Below, in pieces: positions 17,849-28,102 of a DNA stretch of 64,000 bases; the stretch's first letter is position 1, and each line of letters opens with the position of its first letter. The DNA comes from Chitinophagaceae bacterium (lineage in GTDB: Bacteria; Bacteroidota; Bacteroidia; Chitinophagales; Chitinophagaceae). A program made the translations under genes and the position numbers. The DNA lies in NCBI GenBank assembly GCA_016713965.1, contig JADJOC010000003.1:124001-188000 (forward strand). The letters are read 5' to 3'. The notes under the pieces were generated by a model. The model was not told the origin of the DNA. It was given only the letters and a program-made list of their open reading frames with translations, and made no database searches.

Positions 17849-18891
17849 CAGCTATTGCTTGCCATTAATAAATTACACAATTTAAACAAACACCTTGCCC
17901 CAACATTCTCATCTCTTTCATCATGGCTTACCCCTATTTCATTTAAATCAAATGCTACCAGCTTACGCCCACTCTGCAATACTCTTTTAAATAAATAAAA
18001 CACCTGCTCAGTTTCAAAACCACCCTGTACAGGTGTACCTGTATGCGGGCAAAGTTTAGGATCAAGTCCGTCAATATCGAAGCTTATAAATACTTTTTCC
18101 GGTAAATGATTTACTATTTCATCTGTAATCTGCCTCCAGGTCTGACCCTCATACTGTCGTTCTTTAATATCTTTGTCAAAATAAGTAACCAGGCGCTCTT
18201 TATTATTAAGGATATAATCAAACTCTGATTCAGAATAATCCCTTATCCCTACCTGTACCAGTTTTTTTAATTCGGGTATTTCTTTCAAAGCATTATACAT
18301 TATAGATGCATGAGAATAAATAAACCCTTCATATGCCACTCGTAAATCGCAATGAGCATCTATTTGCAAAATGCCAAAATCGCCATGCTTTTCTGCAATG
18401 GCTTTAAAAAAACCTAAAGGCGTGCTATGATCTCCGCCCAATAGCCCCACTAATTTTCCCTGCTCAAGTAATGCTTTTGTCTGCTCATACACCCAGTTAT
18501 TTAAAAAAAGGCTTCCGGCATTAATTTCTTTAAGGGTTTTGCACATAAACTTATTATCTTCTACAATATCCCCCTGTGCTATATAATTAATATATAATTC
18601 AGCTTCCTTACGCAAATAATCACTTTTTATCAATACTTTTTTATCGGTAGGGCGCATAAAAAAGCCCTGTTTCCAGGCTTCCCTCATATCGGGATCAAAC
18701 AAATCTACCTGCAGGCTTGCATTAAAAATATGCTCCGGTGCCCTGGCAGTACCTGCATTATAACTTACTGTAACCTCCCATGGAATGGGCAGGATGATAA
18801 GCCGGGCTTCTTCTTCTGTAAAAGGCAAACCAAAAATATTATTATTAGGATTTCCTACTGAATTGGGATCAAAATCTGAAAGGTCTTTCAT
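17848..18891 (-). CDS. Agmatinase/arginase family ureohydrolase
   Basis: 347 residues with the three manganese-binding signatures of ureohydrolases: GGDHS, DAHCD and SFDIDGLDP. Bacteroidota proteins of this type are usually annotated agmatinase or formimidoylglutamase. With arginine decarboxylase at 8,844 the likely reaction is agmatine to putrescine plus urea. No histidine-degradation genes are nearby that would favour formimidoylglutamase, but the substrate cannot be settled from the sequence. The start MKDLSDFDPNSVG is the only good ATG. Confidence 0.82.
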   Translation of the reverse strand: MKDLSDFDPNSVGNPNNNIFGLPFTEEEARLIILPIPWEVTVSYNAGTARAPEHIFNASLQVDLFDPDMREAWKQGFFMRPTDKKVLIKSDYLRKEAELYINYIAQGDIVEDNKFMCKTLKEINAGSLFLNNWVYEQTKALLEQGKLVGLLGGDHSTPLGFFKAIAEKHGDFGILQIDAHCDLRVAYEGFIYSHASIMYNALKEIPELKKLVQVGIRDYSESEFDYILNNKERLVTYFDKDIKERQYEGQTWRQITDEIVNHLPEKVFISFDIDGLDPKLCPHTGTPVQGGFETEQVFYLFKRVLQSGRKLVAFDLNEIGVSHDERDENVGARCLFKLCNLLMASNS

Positions 18892-18982
18892 TGCTATTTT
18901 TTAAAGAATGTACAAAGATAGTTTACACCTTTAATATTATGCAAAAAAAGAAGTAAATACCTGTAGCAAACCTTATTTGCAT

Positions 18983-18990
18983 TACCTTTG
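18983..18990 (+). promoter_or_regulatory. -7 element upstream of ccmE
   Basis: TACCTTTG fits TAnnTTTG and lies about 20 bp before the ccmE start, leaving a short leader. Confidence 0.5.
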
Positions 18991-19010
18991 CCATCCAATT
19001 AAAAATGTAA

Positions 19011-19421
19011 ATGAAACGCATACATCTTTATACATTAATAGGTATTACCGTAGCTATTGTGGGTTTAATTACTTTCGGGTTTTCTTCCTCAGATTTTTCC
19101 ACGTATGATACGATCAGTTCAGCCAAAAACAAGCAGGGGAAATATGTGCACCTGATCGCTAAATTGGATAAATCTTTTCCGGTGGAATATGATCCGGCTA
19201 AAAATCCAAATTATCTGTCATTTTATATTACCGACAGCCTTGGAGCTACAGCCAAAGTAGTGTACCATAATAATAAACCAACAGAGCTGGAGCAAAGTGA
19301 AAGAGTGGTACTTCAGGGAAAAATGCAGGGGGACGTATTTGAATGCAAAAGCATTACCTTAAAATGCCCCAGCAAGTACAAGGATGATAAGAAGGAGCTG
19401 GAGAAGGGATTGGGTAATTAG
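19011..19421 (+). CDS. ccmE: Cytochrome c maturation heme chaperone CcmE, CxxxY type
   Basis: 136 residues: N-terminal membrane anchor (about residues 5-24), then an OB-fold domain (HLIAKLDKSFPVEYDP, LSFYITDSLGATAKVVYHN, SERVVLQGKMQGDVFECKSI) and the heme-attachment region LKCPSKYKDD. The usual HxxxY is replaced by Cys-Pro-Ser-Lys-Tyr (about residues 122-126), matching the CxxxY variant known from archaea and Desulfovibrio. It carries heme across the periplasmic face to CcmF, the next gene but for a palindromic spacer. Confidence 0.88.
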   Translation: MKRIHLYTLIGITVAIVGLITFGFSSSDFSTYDTISSAKNKQGKYVHLIAKLDKSFPVEYDPAKNPNYLSFYITDSLGATAKVVYHNNKPTELEQSERVVLQGKMQGDVFECKSITLKCPSKYKDDKKELEKGLGN

Positions 19422-19540
19422 GTATTGGGTATTAAGGTATTAGTAATTTGGAATTGGTAATTAGCAAGGACGAATAGCAATATGCTGTACAAGTGAGTGA
19501 CACAACCGGGGCTGATTATATAACAAATGCCAGCAACAAA

Positions 19541-19574
19541 ATAATTTAATTTGTGCAAGCACAAATTAAATTAT
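19541..19574. repeat. Perfect 16-bp inverted repeat between ccmE and ccmF
   Basis: ATAATTTAATTTGTGC at 19,541-19,556 is followed after AA by its exact reverse complement at 19,559-19,574. It lies 28 bp before the ccmF start. It could be a dimeric-regulator site or an mRNA hairpin; there is no T-run for a terminator. Confidence 0.75.
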
Positions 19575-19601
19575 AAACTAGTGGATGTAAAAATATTAAT
19601 A

Positions 19602-22116
19602 ATGGAATTTGCAGGAGAACATTTATTACCGGGGAAAATAGGCCACTTTTTTGTGATATTAGGTTTTGTAGCTTCATTACTGGCTACAATTTTTTTTTAT
19701 ACAGCCAGCTGTGTTGGTATAAAAAATACAGAAGAAAAAAATACCTGGCTGCGCTTTGCAAGAGGTGCTTTTTTATACAGGTATTTTCAATAGTTATCAT
19801 TTTTGCTATTATATTATTCATATGCACCAATCATTATTATGAGTATATGTATGCTTATAAGCATGCTTCTAAAGAGTTGGAGCCAAAATATTTATTGGCC
19901 TGCATATGGGAAGGCCAGGAAGGCAGTTTTTTATTATGGACAATATGGCATAGCATTTTGGGCATTTTTATTATGCTGAAAAGCAAAGAATGGGAAGCCC
20001 CGGTAATGACAGTTATTAGCCTTGCCCAGTTTTTTTTATTAATGATGATATTGGGCATTTATGTTTTTGATGTACGCATTGGCAACAGCCTTTTTACCCT
20101 TACCCGCAATGAAATAAGCGGCCCCATTTTTGGCAGGTCGGATTATTTATCCTTTATAAAAGACGGTGTTGGCCTGAATATATTATTACGCAACTACTGG
20201 ATGGTAATCCACCCGCCTGTTTTGTTTTTAGGCTTTGCCAGCGCAATCATTCCTTTTGCATATGCATATGCAGGCCTGCAAACCAAAAGATACGGTGAAT
20301 GGATAAAGCCAGTATTACCGTATGCATTATTCAGTGCCTTGGTTTTGGGCGTGGGGATTATGATGGGTGGCAAATGGGCGTATGAGTCATTGTCATTTGG
20401 TGGTTACTGGGCATGGGACCCGGTAGAAAATGCATCACTGGTTCCATGGCTGATTTTAATAGCCGGCCTGCATACCATGGTGATTTATAAAGCAACAGGG
20501 CATTCCTTAAGAATGAGTTACCTGTTTGCCATACTTACTTTCGTTTTTATTTTATACTCTACCTTTTTAACCCGTACAGGCATTTTAGGCGATACCAGCG
20601 TACATGCTTTTACCGAAGCCGGTAAAGCCATAAATATTATGATAGGCCTCTTCGTTGGAGCTTTTACCGTACCTGTTTTATTTTTATATTTTAAAAACCT
20701 TAGAAAAATACCTGCAGAAATAAGAGAAGAGAAAACAAACTCCAGGGAATTCTGGATGTTTATTGGCTCTTTGGTTTTCTTTTTATCTGCATTATTTATT
20801 ATTGCAAAAACATCACTTCCTGTATTTAATAAAATATTTGGCAGCAAATTGGCACCCCCGGAAGATTTAGAATTTTCTTATAATAAAGTAATGGTATTAG
20901 TGGCTATCATTATTGGTTTGCTTACTGCTATTACACAATATTTAAAATATAAAAGCACTGCATCAGGTTATCTGTTAAAACAAATTGCGTTGCCTACCCT
21001 GTTAGCACTTGTTATCACGGCAATTTTGCATTTTGTTTATCCTATGGAATATTACAAACAGGGTATTGGATTTTTAATAGCAATAGAAATAGCATTATTT
21101 GCTGCTATTTATGCTGTGCTGGCAAATGCAGGCTATATCTGGCTGGGATTAAAAGGAAATTTTAAAGCTGCAGGCGCTTCATTTTCCCACATTGGTTTTG
21201 GACTTATGCTGGTTGGTATTTTAATATCCAGCAGCAATAAACAAATAATTAGTGACAGTAAGGTAAATGGAATTAATTTGCCAACTGCTACCGATCCTAT
21301 GACAAAACAACAAGACAACCCTTTAGAAAACCTTACGTTGATACGGCAGGTGCCTACCCGTATGGGCCCATATGAGGTAACGTTCTTAAAAGACTCTTTG
21401 GGAAATGAAAAAGGAAGGAAATTTTATCAATTGTTATTTGAAAAAAAGATGCTACCAATAAAGTAGCAGAAAGCTTTACGCTGATGCCTGATGTGTATCA
21501 AATGAAAGATAATAATATGAGCAGTAACCCTGATACCAGGTCATATTTTTCAAAAGATGTATTCACGTATATTTCTTATGCGATAAATGATGAGAAGGAT
21601 ACAGATACCACACAATTCAAAGTGCAGGAACTGGCCAAAGGTGATACAGCTTTTTACAGCAACGGGTATTTTATATTAAATGATGTAGTACGCAATCCAC
21701 GCAATGCCAGATATAGCTTTAATGAAAATGATAAAGCGATGATGGCAGATATAAGTTTTGTAAGTAAAGACAGTATGCATTTTAAAGCTATGCCAGCCAT
21801 TTTAATTGATGAACTGGGTATAAACCGGGTGGATGATACTTTGTATGCACAAAATATGTATGTAAGCTTTATGGGAGTTATCGATATGGAAAAGATAAAA
21901 ATCGGTATTAAAGAATCAGATAAAATCATCGACTTTGTTGCGTTAAAAACTTATATTTTTCCATATATCAATCTGGTTTGGATAGGTTTAATAATTATGT
22001 CTTTAGGCATAACGATGAGTATGATTAACAGGATCAGGCTGTCTACCACACAAACGGTTTTTGCTTTAATTTTTGTAGCTGTTGCACTCTTCTATATGTT
22101 TCTTTTAGCAAATTAG
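19602..22116 (+). CDS. ccmF: Cytochrome c heme lyase CcmF/CcsA family, two frameshifts
   Basis: Three fragments (19,602-19,793; to 21,466; to 22,116) read as one protein of about 835 residues: MEFAGEHLLPGKIGHFFVIL, a multi-helix membrane core with the tryptophan-rich heme-handling motif GGYWAWDPVENASLVPW (near 20,400) and conserved histidines, a periplasmic domain, and a last helix. The first break near 19,775 lacks one T (expected GCT TTT TTA TTA CAG); the second near 21,448 lacks one A in an A-run. The start at 19,602 was chosen over the upstream frame at 19,551, which overlaps the palindrome. With CcmE it ligates heme to apocytochrome c at the membrane. Confidence 0.85.
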
Positions 22117-22157
22117 AGTCGCATTCTTCCTGCAAGGCTATTATTACTTTTTGAATT

Positions 22158-22286
22158 TTACTTATAGAATCTGTATATATCTTTAAGGGTTTCGGCATCT
22201 ATTTTGTATGTATGTTGATTGTCTTTACAGGAAAATATTATACCAATAAAAATACAACTGATAAGATTTACTGCTTTTTTAAACAT
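22158..22286 (-). CDS. Short lipoprotein fragment
   Basis: A 42-codon frame, MFKKAVNLISCIFIGIIFSC, with a lipobox Cys near residue 20. In an adjacent frame the sequence continues as YTDSISKIQKVIIALQEECD toward 22,120, the sort of short coiled tail common in small Bacteroidota lipoproteins, so the gene is probably frameshifted near 22,185. No function can be given. Confidence 0.35.
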   Translation of the reverse strand: MFKKAVNLISCIFIGIIFSCKDNQHTYKIDAETLKDIYRFYK

Positions 22287-22302
22287 ATTGATTAAAATGT
22301 AG

Positions 22303-22931
22303 CCATGTAAATTAATAAATTGGAGACAGATAAAAATTATTAAATTTTTTAAAAAATTTCTATTATTTTTTATTACTAATATTAAAATTCAAACAGGATT
22401 TTCTCAGTCGAATGTAAATGATACCATATTACATGAAGCTATAGTATATAATGGCGATACCATTGAAGCCAGAACGTTACCCCATTTTTTTCTATATTCA
22501 AAATTTAATAAAAACACGGCATCGGCTACAGCAGAATGGACAAGATTACGCAAAGCTATTTATGTTACTTATCCATATGCAAAAAAGGCCGGAGCCATAA
22601 TAAATGAGATTAACAGCCAATTATTGAACATAAATGATCATACCAGCCGTAAAAAAATTATACATTCAAAAGAGAAAGAATTAAGAAAAGAGTTTACTAA
22701 TCCGCTTACAAATTTAACTGTTTACCAGGGCAAAGTATTGATGAAGCTGATTAACAGAGAAACGGGAAACAACTGCTATGAAATTATAAAAGAATACAAA
22801 GGTGGTTTAGCTGCAAGATTTTATCAGACTATTGCTTTTTCTTTAGCAGCAATTTAAAACAAGCGTATGATAAAAATGGAGCTGATGCAGAAATAGAAAA
22901 ATTAATAGGTACTGGAAGTATGCTTGGTTAG
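22303..22931 (+). CDS. DUF4294 protein, start unclear, frameshift near the end
   Basis: The open frame has no ATG at its start: a hydrophobic segment FFKKFLLFFITNIKIQTGFSQ precedes the mature part NVNDTILHEAIVYNGDTIEA. The DUF4294 hallmark follows: LRKAIYVTYPYAKKAGAI, a long helix, and LTVYQGKVLMKLINRETGNN. Near 22,825 the frame shifts to FFFSSNLKQAYDKNGADAEI and ends at 22,931. The missing start codon and the late shift both look like single-base losses. Exported; role unknown. Confidence 0.65.
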
Positions 22932-23050
22932 TTAAGGTAAAAATGAGTTGATTTAATCCGTAGTATTTTCACATAATTATTTTTATATGCACCCCTTGTA
23001 ATATTCAATTTAGGTTAGCTTTAACAAAACTGGCATTTAAGTAAATTTTG

Positions 23051-23058
23051 TACCTTTG
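23051..23058 (+). promoter_or_regulatory. -7 element upstream of bshB1
   Basis: TACCTTTG matches TAnnTTTG, 25 bp upstream of the bshB1 start. Confidence 0.5.
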
Positions 23059-23082
23059 CGCTGTAAATACAACCTTTTTTTG

Positions 23083-23812
23083 ATGAAATTAGATGTCCTG
23101 GCTTTTGGTGCACACCCTGATGATGTTGAACTGGGTTGTGCAGGTTTATTATTAGTAGAAAAAGCTAATGGAAAAAGAGTTGGGATTATTGATTTAACAC
23201 AAGGTGAATTAGGATCGAGGGGTACGGTGGAAACGAGAGAAAAAGAAGCGCTACATGCTGCTGAAATTTTACAGCTAGATGTAAGGGAAAACTTAAAAAT
23301 GAAAGATGGTTTTTTGCAAAATGATGAAATTAACCAGCTTAAAATAATTTCTGTTATAAGAAAATACAAACCAGAGGTAATTATATGCAATGCTCCTGAA
23401 GACAGGCACCCGGACCATGGCAAAAGTGCACAGCTTGGTTAGTGATGCTGCTTTTTTAGCAGGCTTGATCAAAATAGAAACAACCGATAATGGCGTAAAG
23501 CAAGAGGCGTGGCGGCCAAAAATTGTATTAAACTATATACAAGATAAATATCTTGAGCCAACATTTGTAGTTGATATAACGGATGTACACGAAACAAAAC
23601 TCAAAGCCATTAAAGCATACGAAACACAATTTTATAACCCGGATATGGATGGGCCGACTACCTATATCAGTACCCCGGATTTTTTAGAAAGTGTTATTTA
23701 CAGGAGTAAAATGTATGGCAAAATGGTGGGAGTAAAATTTGCAGAAGGTTTTATCAGCAAAAAAATGATTGGGCTATCCAATTTAGATAGTTTAATAAAA
23801 GAAAATACATAA
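23083..23812 (+). CDS. bshB1: Bacillithiol biosynthesis deacetylase BshB1, frameshifted
   Basis: MKLDVLAFGAHPDDVELGCA is the signature start of BshB1, with the zinc ligands in HPDD and, later, DRHPDHG. The second part (SDAAFLAGLIKIETT ... VIYRSKMYGKMVGVKFAEGF) follows in another frame; one extra G near 23,435 breaks SAQLVSDAAF. The joined protein is about 240 residues, as in the family. It deacetylates GlcNAc-malate in the second step of bacillithiol synthesis. The start at 23,083 replaces an upstream in-frame ATG (23,056) that would add nine unrelated residues. Confidence 0.9.
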
Positions 23813-23825
23813 AAAAGATATTAAT

Positions 23826-24899
23826 ATGCAAACTCCAAAGTTTTTAAATGTGAAAGGCTCTACCTTTCATCAGGAATTAAAACAACGGGTAAATAATTAT
23901 TTTGCAGAAGCTAAAAAACCAGCTACCGGTAATTTTGGCCTGTATTTTAAAGCCATATTGTTTTGGGTACTTTATGTTGGTTTGTATATCCACGTGCTTT
24001 TTTTTACCCCAGCAGTTGGATTTGCCATAATAGAATGTGTTATAATGGGCGGATTAACAGCCGCTATTGGTTTTAATGTAATGCACGATGGCGGCCACGG
24101 CAGCTTTAGCAAAAGTAAATTTTGGAATAAAATGGCTGCTTTTTCGGTAAATGCTTTGGGGGCCAGTGCCATTATGTGGAACAATAAGCACAATATTATA
24201 CACCATACTTACACTAATATTGATGGCATTGATGATGATATTGAAATAAAGCCCATGCTACGCATGTGCGCTACACAAAAAAAATATAAAATACACCGCT
24301 ACCAGCATATTTATGTATGGCTATTATACACTCAATTATTAATCATTTGGGTTTTTGCTACTGATTATACAAAATATTTTTCTAAAAAAGTTGGGATAAT
24401 CCCGATAAAAAAAATGAGCACTTTTGAGCATATTGCTTTTTGGGTAGCTAAGGCAGGTTATTATTTTATGATGATAGTATTGCCGATAATATTACTTGGG
24501 TTTTCAAAATGGCTGATAGGGTTTTTAATTATTGCAATGATTGCAGGCTTTGTTTTAAGTGTTGTATTTCAATTGGCACATACGGTAGAGCATACATCTT
24601 TTCCTGTACCGGCGGAAGATTCCAATAAAATAGAAAATGAATGGGCTATTCATCAAATTCAAACTACAGCCAATTTTGCTACAAAAAATAAACTTGTTTC
24701 GTGGTTAGTGGGTGGCCTTAATTTTCAAATAGAACATCATTTATTTCCAAAAGTTTCACATATTCATTATCCTGCTATAAGCAAAATAATAAAACAAACC
24801 TGTACAGAGTTTGGAATAAAATATATGGAATATCCCAGGATGCGCCATGCCATTGCATCGCATGCGTCTTATTTAAAAAGAATGGGAAGGGCAGATTAA
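23826..24899 (+). CDS. Membrane fatty-acyl desaturase
   Basis: 357 residues with three histidine boxes: HDGGH (residues 87-91), HNIIHH (122-127) and QIEHHLF near the C-terminus, and about four membrane helices between. The QxxHH third box is that of front-end (delta-5/6-type) and linoleoyl-CoA desaturase relatives. It introduces a double bond into acyl chains, probably for membrane fluidity. No cytochrome b5 domain is fused. It starts 13 bp after bshB1 and ends at a shared terminator. Confidence 0.87.
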   Translation: MQTPKFLNVKGSTFHQELKQRVNNYFAEAKKPATGNFGLYFKAILFWVLYVGLYIHVLFFTPAVGFAIIECVIMGGLTAAIGFNVMHDGGHGSFSKSKFWNKMAAFSVNALGASAIMWNNKHNIIHHTYTNIDGIDDDIEIKPMLRMCATQKKYKIHRYQHIYVWLLYTQLLIIWVFATDYTKYFSKKVGIIPIKKMSTFEHIAFWVAKAGYYFMMIVLPIILLGFSKWLIGFLIIAMIAGFVLSVVFQLAHTVEHTSFPVPAEDSNKIENEWAIHQIQTTANFATKNKLVSWLVGGLNFQIEHHLFPKVSHIHYPAISKIIKQTCTEFGIKYMEYPRMRHAIASHASYLKRMGRAD

Positions 24900-24913
24900 A
24901 ATTAACTATTTAT

Positions 24914-24955
24914 GCAAAAAGCCGTTACAAATTGTAACGGCTTTTTTGTATCACC
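24914..24955. terminator. Bidirectional terminator
   Basis: GCCGTTACAA pairs with TTGTAACGGC (24,921-24,944 region) flanked by A-run and T-run. It serves the desaturase on plus and the convergent barrel-protein gene on minus. Confidence 0.88.
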
Positions 24956-24969
24956 CCCTTAAATATTCT

Positions 24970-26530
24970 TTACTTAATCTTCCACCTGATAAATAATTGC
25001 CCGTTAACTGGCCGTACCTTGTAGTTTTTATCCACCTGTAAATTATTAACAGGTACCAGTAGCCTTGCACCAACCTGGAATTTTTTAAAGCTGTATCCTA
25101 CATTTATATTACCGGTAATAAATGAACGGTTGATGTATTGGGAAGAATCTCTTGAACTTTTTTATACCATAAACCTTATACTGCATAATCTTTTGATCAT
25201 GCACTCTTGTAATTTGCTCACTTAACAAAGCCGCAGATTGAATATTATAATCTATCCCGGCCCCAATGTTCCATTTGCTATTCAGGTAATAGTTATATTG
25301 AATTCCGGCACTTAGCCCGGTTGTCTTTATAAGATTAATGGTCGATAGTAAAGCATCATCGGGAGACGATTGTGGCGGGTAAGAAATTATACTGCTTAAT
25401 AATTTATTTCCGGTAAAATATTGTTGGTAAGGATTAAATTGAAGTAATACTTCATTCCTTTTTCCAAATCTTTTACTAACCCATATACCTGGTATTAATA
25501 ATTTTAAAGGCTGGTTTTTTCCGCCACCGTCTTTAAAATAATTACATATGCATGTATTTTGCAAAGCAAGATTTACATTTAACTGCAATCCATAATTGAT
25601 AGCGCCTGTATTATTATTTCTTTTTGAAGAACTATTAACCGCTAATTTATTTTCTTTATCTAACATACCTTTTAGCGTATTTTTTGAATTTGATGCGCTA
25701 AGGCCAACAGGTAATTGTGGTGCTATGGACCTGTTATCATTTATTAAACTGATCTTATTGTATTCAAAAAATTTAGTATCGTTTTTTAAAAATAAATTAC
25801 TATTATTTTCATCATGCCTTTGCTGTGGGTTTTTAGTATCCATTTTTGCAGTGCCAATACTTGATATTTTATCAGTAGTATTAGTATTGTTAACACTTAA
25901 TAAAGTATCTGCATTATTCAATTTAACTGTTTCAACATTCTTGCCTTTATTATTATTTTTTGATTGAAAATTCGTACCAGCAGGCTCAGCAATAGTTTTA
26001 TTAAGTATATTAGTTTGGCTATTTTTAACTACATTATTTTCCGTATGGTTTTGATTTACTGGATGCTGATCCCCTGGCTTATTTTCATTATTAGCAGAAG
26101 CTGTAGCCTGAGTTGATTTATTTTGATTGTCATTTATCCGGGTGTCAGAATTATTTTTATCCAGGCTACCCGGTTTGCTTAAAACATCACTTGGTGTTAA
26201 TGTATTATTTTTACTAATAGTGTCAGTATTGCTTAACAATTGTGTAACTGCTGTATTATCAGGATGCTCCTGGGTTACCCCTAGATTGGATTTTTTTGTT
26301 AAGTTATTAACTACTAAAAAAATCACTCCTGCAACTACCGTTATTAACAAAACCAATCTCCAAAACCCGCCTGCCGCACCGCCACTGACAGCACCACCTT
26401 TTGAAGGTGGAGGAGGTGCCTGGGCTGTTAACATAGCATCCATATTTGCCCATGCATCATCTGCAGGAATATCCGGCTCCGGGTAATTGCTGTTAAGCTG
26501 TTGGTTTATATGTAAATTTTTATCATTCAC
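24970..26530 (-). CDS. Inner-membrane/periplasm-spanning protein with C-terminal beta-barrel-like domain, frameshifted
   Basis: Starts MNDKNLHINQQLNSNYPEPD with a WANMDAML motif, then one transmembrane helix (about residues 57-78), a long Asn/Thr/Ser-rich linker (80-270) and a beta-rich domain like outer membrane beta-barrel proteins. A T6 run at 25,158-25,163 shifts the frame; the true end reads SQYINRSFITGNINVGYSF to QLFIRWKIK at 24,970. It lies 2 bp after the ECF sigma gene, so it may act as its anti-sigma or sensor, but no anti-sigma domain is evident. Confidence 0.6.
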
Positions 26531-26532
26531 TT

Positions 26533-27066
26533 TTATAGTTGATAAGCTTTTTCAAATATGTTTTTTAATTTAGCCCTGCTTTCGCTCAAATGCCATTTAA
26601 TTGTTCCTTCCTTCATATCTAATGATGTTCCAATATCTTTTATTGGAAACCCTTCGAGATAAAATAAACTGCAAACTGCCCTTGTTGTTGGCGGAAGTTT
26701 TTCCAGGTATATATAAATATCTTTCCATTCTGCTTTTTGAAAAGGATTGCCATTTAACACTTCCGGGATATTTTCATTTATTTCTACAGTTATATTTATT
26801 TTTTTATCCCTAAGCATGGTTAACGCTGCATTGCGTACAACAGTATACATCCAGTTAAATAGCTCTCCTTTAGATTCATCATATTGGCTGATATTGTTAA
26901 ATACTTTCATCATGCCATTATTCAGTGCTGTTAAAATATCATGGTTCTCATTAAAGAACTTCTTACACAATGCAAATAAAGCCGGGTAAAACTGACGGTA
27001 CAATTTTTCCTGGCTCTTGCGATCGTAATTTTTACAACCCTTTAGTATATCTTTTAGTTCTTCCAA
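26533..27066 (-). CDS. ECF-type RNA polymerase sigma factor
   Basis: 177 residues with sigma-70 region 2 (AYDESKGELFNWMYTVVRNA around residues 60-80) and region 4 helix-turn-helix (YLEGFPIKDIGTSLDMKEG, then TIKWHLSESRAKLK). It directs RNA polymerase to a specific regulon. It is co-transcribed with the membrane-spanning protein at 24,970, with 2 bp between them, a layout typical of sigma/partner pairs. A promoter and leader hairpin lie just upstream. Confidence 0.9.
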   Translation of the reverse strand: MEELKDILKGCKNYDRKSQEKLYRQFYPALFALCKKFFNENHDILTALNNGMMKVFNNISQYDESKGELFNWMYTVVRNAALTMLRDKKINITVEINENIPEVLNGNPFQKAEWKDIYIYLEKLPPTTRAVCSLFYLEGFPIKDIGTSLDMKEGTIKWHLSESRAKLKNIFEKAYQL

Positions 27067-27072
27067 ATTAGA

Positions 27073-27118
27073 AAAAAGCAGCCGTTCTGTTTTTTGTAGA
27101 ACGGCTGCTACAAAGGTA
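27073..27118 (-). promoter_or_regulatory. Promoter -7 box and hairpin at the start of the sigma-factor transcript
   Basis: TACCTTTG (27,111-27,118, minus strand), with TTG about 21 bp upstream, is followed at once by an 11-bp stem GCAGCCGTTCT/AGAACGGCTGC (27,078-27,108) and a T6 run. The hairpin looks like the terminator of the gene upstream, but the predicted start point puts it at the 5' end of the sigma mRNA. Confidence 0.55.
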
Positions 27119-27128
27119 ATTAAATTAA

Positions 27129-27876
27129 TTATTGGATTACAAGTGGCGAAATCCTTACCACATTATCATCATAAGGCCATTTAAACGTATATTTATTACC
27201 TTCCTTAGTAAAAGATCCTGTATATGTCACCCCTTCCAAAATTATTTTTAAAACATGGCTGCCATTTTTTACAGGATAAATATGGTTCATTGTTTGTGCT
27301 TTTGCTTTACCCCCCTGGCAGTTTTCAGGCATACCCACGCCAGAATATACTATAGTATAATCATCACCATAAGTATATACTTGAGAAATTAAAAAATTAT
27401 TAAGGCAATTGTACTTATTCCTGGTAATGGCAGATATTACCAAACCGGAACTATCATGCGAACCAAATACTGAAGGTCTTAATACAAGTGAATCATTTGT
27501 TAAAGGCATTATCACAGTAGTATCTTTTGGACCATGGTATATGGCCGTATCGATTGTTACAAAAGAAGTAGCAGTAACAGAACCGGACGTAGCAGATACT
27601 GTATATTTTCCTGCAGAACCAAAAAGTATAGCGGCCTCTTTGCTATATTCACTGGCTTCTACATTAATTTGTACATTTTTATCGGGGGAAACGCTCCATT
27701 GTACAGTACCGTTAACTGGTCCGTTATTCATTTTAAATAATACAGGTTCTGCCTGACTGGCTGTTGATTTGGAGGATTCCAATGGAGTCGGCCCATTGTC
27801 GCTTACCGGTTTTTGACAGGCGAAAAATACGACTTAGCACAATTAATGCCGATAAACTTACTATTAATTTTTTCAT
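27129..27876 (-). CDS. Lipoprotein with Ig-like N-terminal domain, frameshifted signal peptide
   Basis: The start at 27,876 reads MKKLIVSLSALIVL; the frame then shifts near 27,830 and continues as FFACQKPVSDNGPTPLESSK, giving a lipobox. Next is an Ig/PKD-like beta-sandwich (KNVQINVEASEYSKEAAILF, GKYTVSATSGSVTATSFVTI) and a C-terminal domain ending TFKWPYDDNVVRISPLVIQ. The Ig part suggests a surface or periplasmic role. It ends at the hairpin before the sigma gene. Confidence 0.55.
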
Positions 27877-28002
27877 GATGTTTTTTTGTTTTTTATAATT
27901 AATAAAATATTGCTGTTCAGACTTATAAAGGCCCTATAAAAAGATAAACTACAATGAATAACAGAAAGGTTGGTAAAAGAAAAATATTTTCAAATTACTT
28001 AC

Positions 28003-28028
28003 ATAAAAAACCGCCTTTAATAAGGCGA
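28003..28028 (-). terminator. Terminator of the Kelch lipoprotein gene
   Basis: CGCCTT (28,012-28,017) pairs with AAGGCG (28,022-28,027), followed on minus by GGTTTTTTATG. Confidence 0.65.
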
Positions 28029-28102
28029 TTAACGAGTGGTAGTAATTAACCAATCAACATGAACAACTTAATTAACAGCTTAACCTGGCTAAATAATTTT
28101 TA

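Noticed and set aside
19551..19601. Upstream start for ccmF giving MCKHKLNYK
   Set aside because: It lies inside the 34-bp palindrome and adds residues not seen in the family; the ATG at 19,602 opens with the conserved MEFAGEHLLPG.
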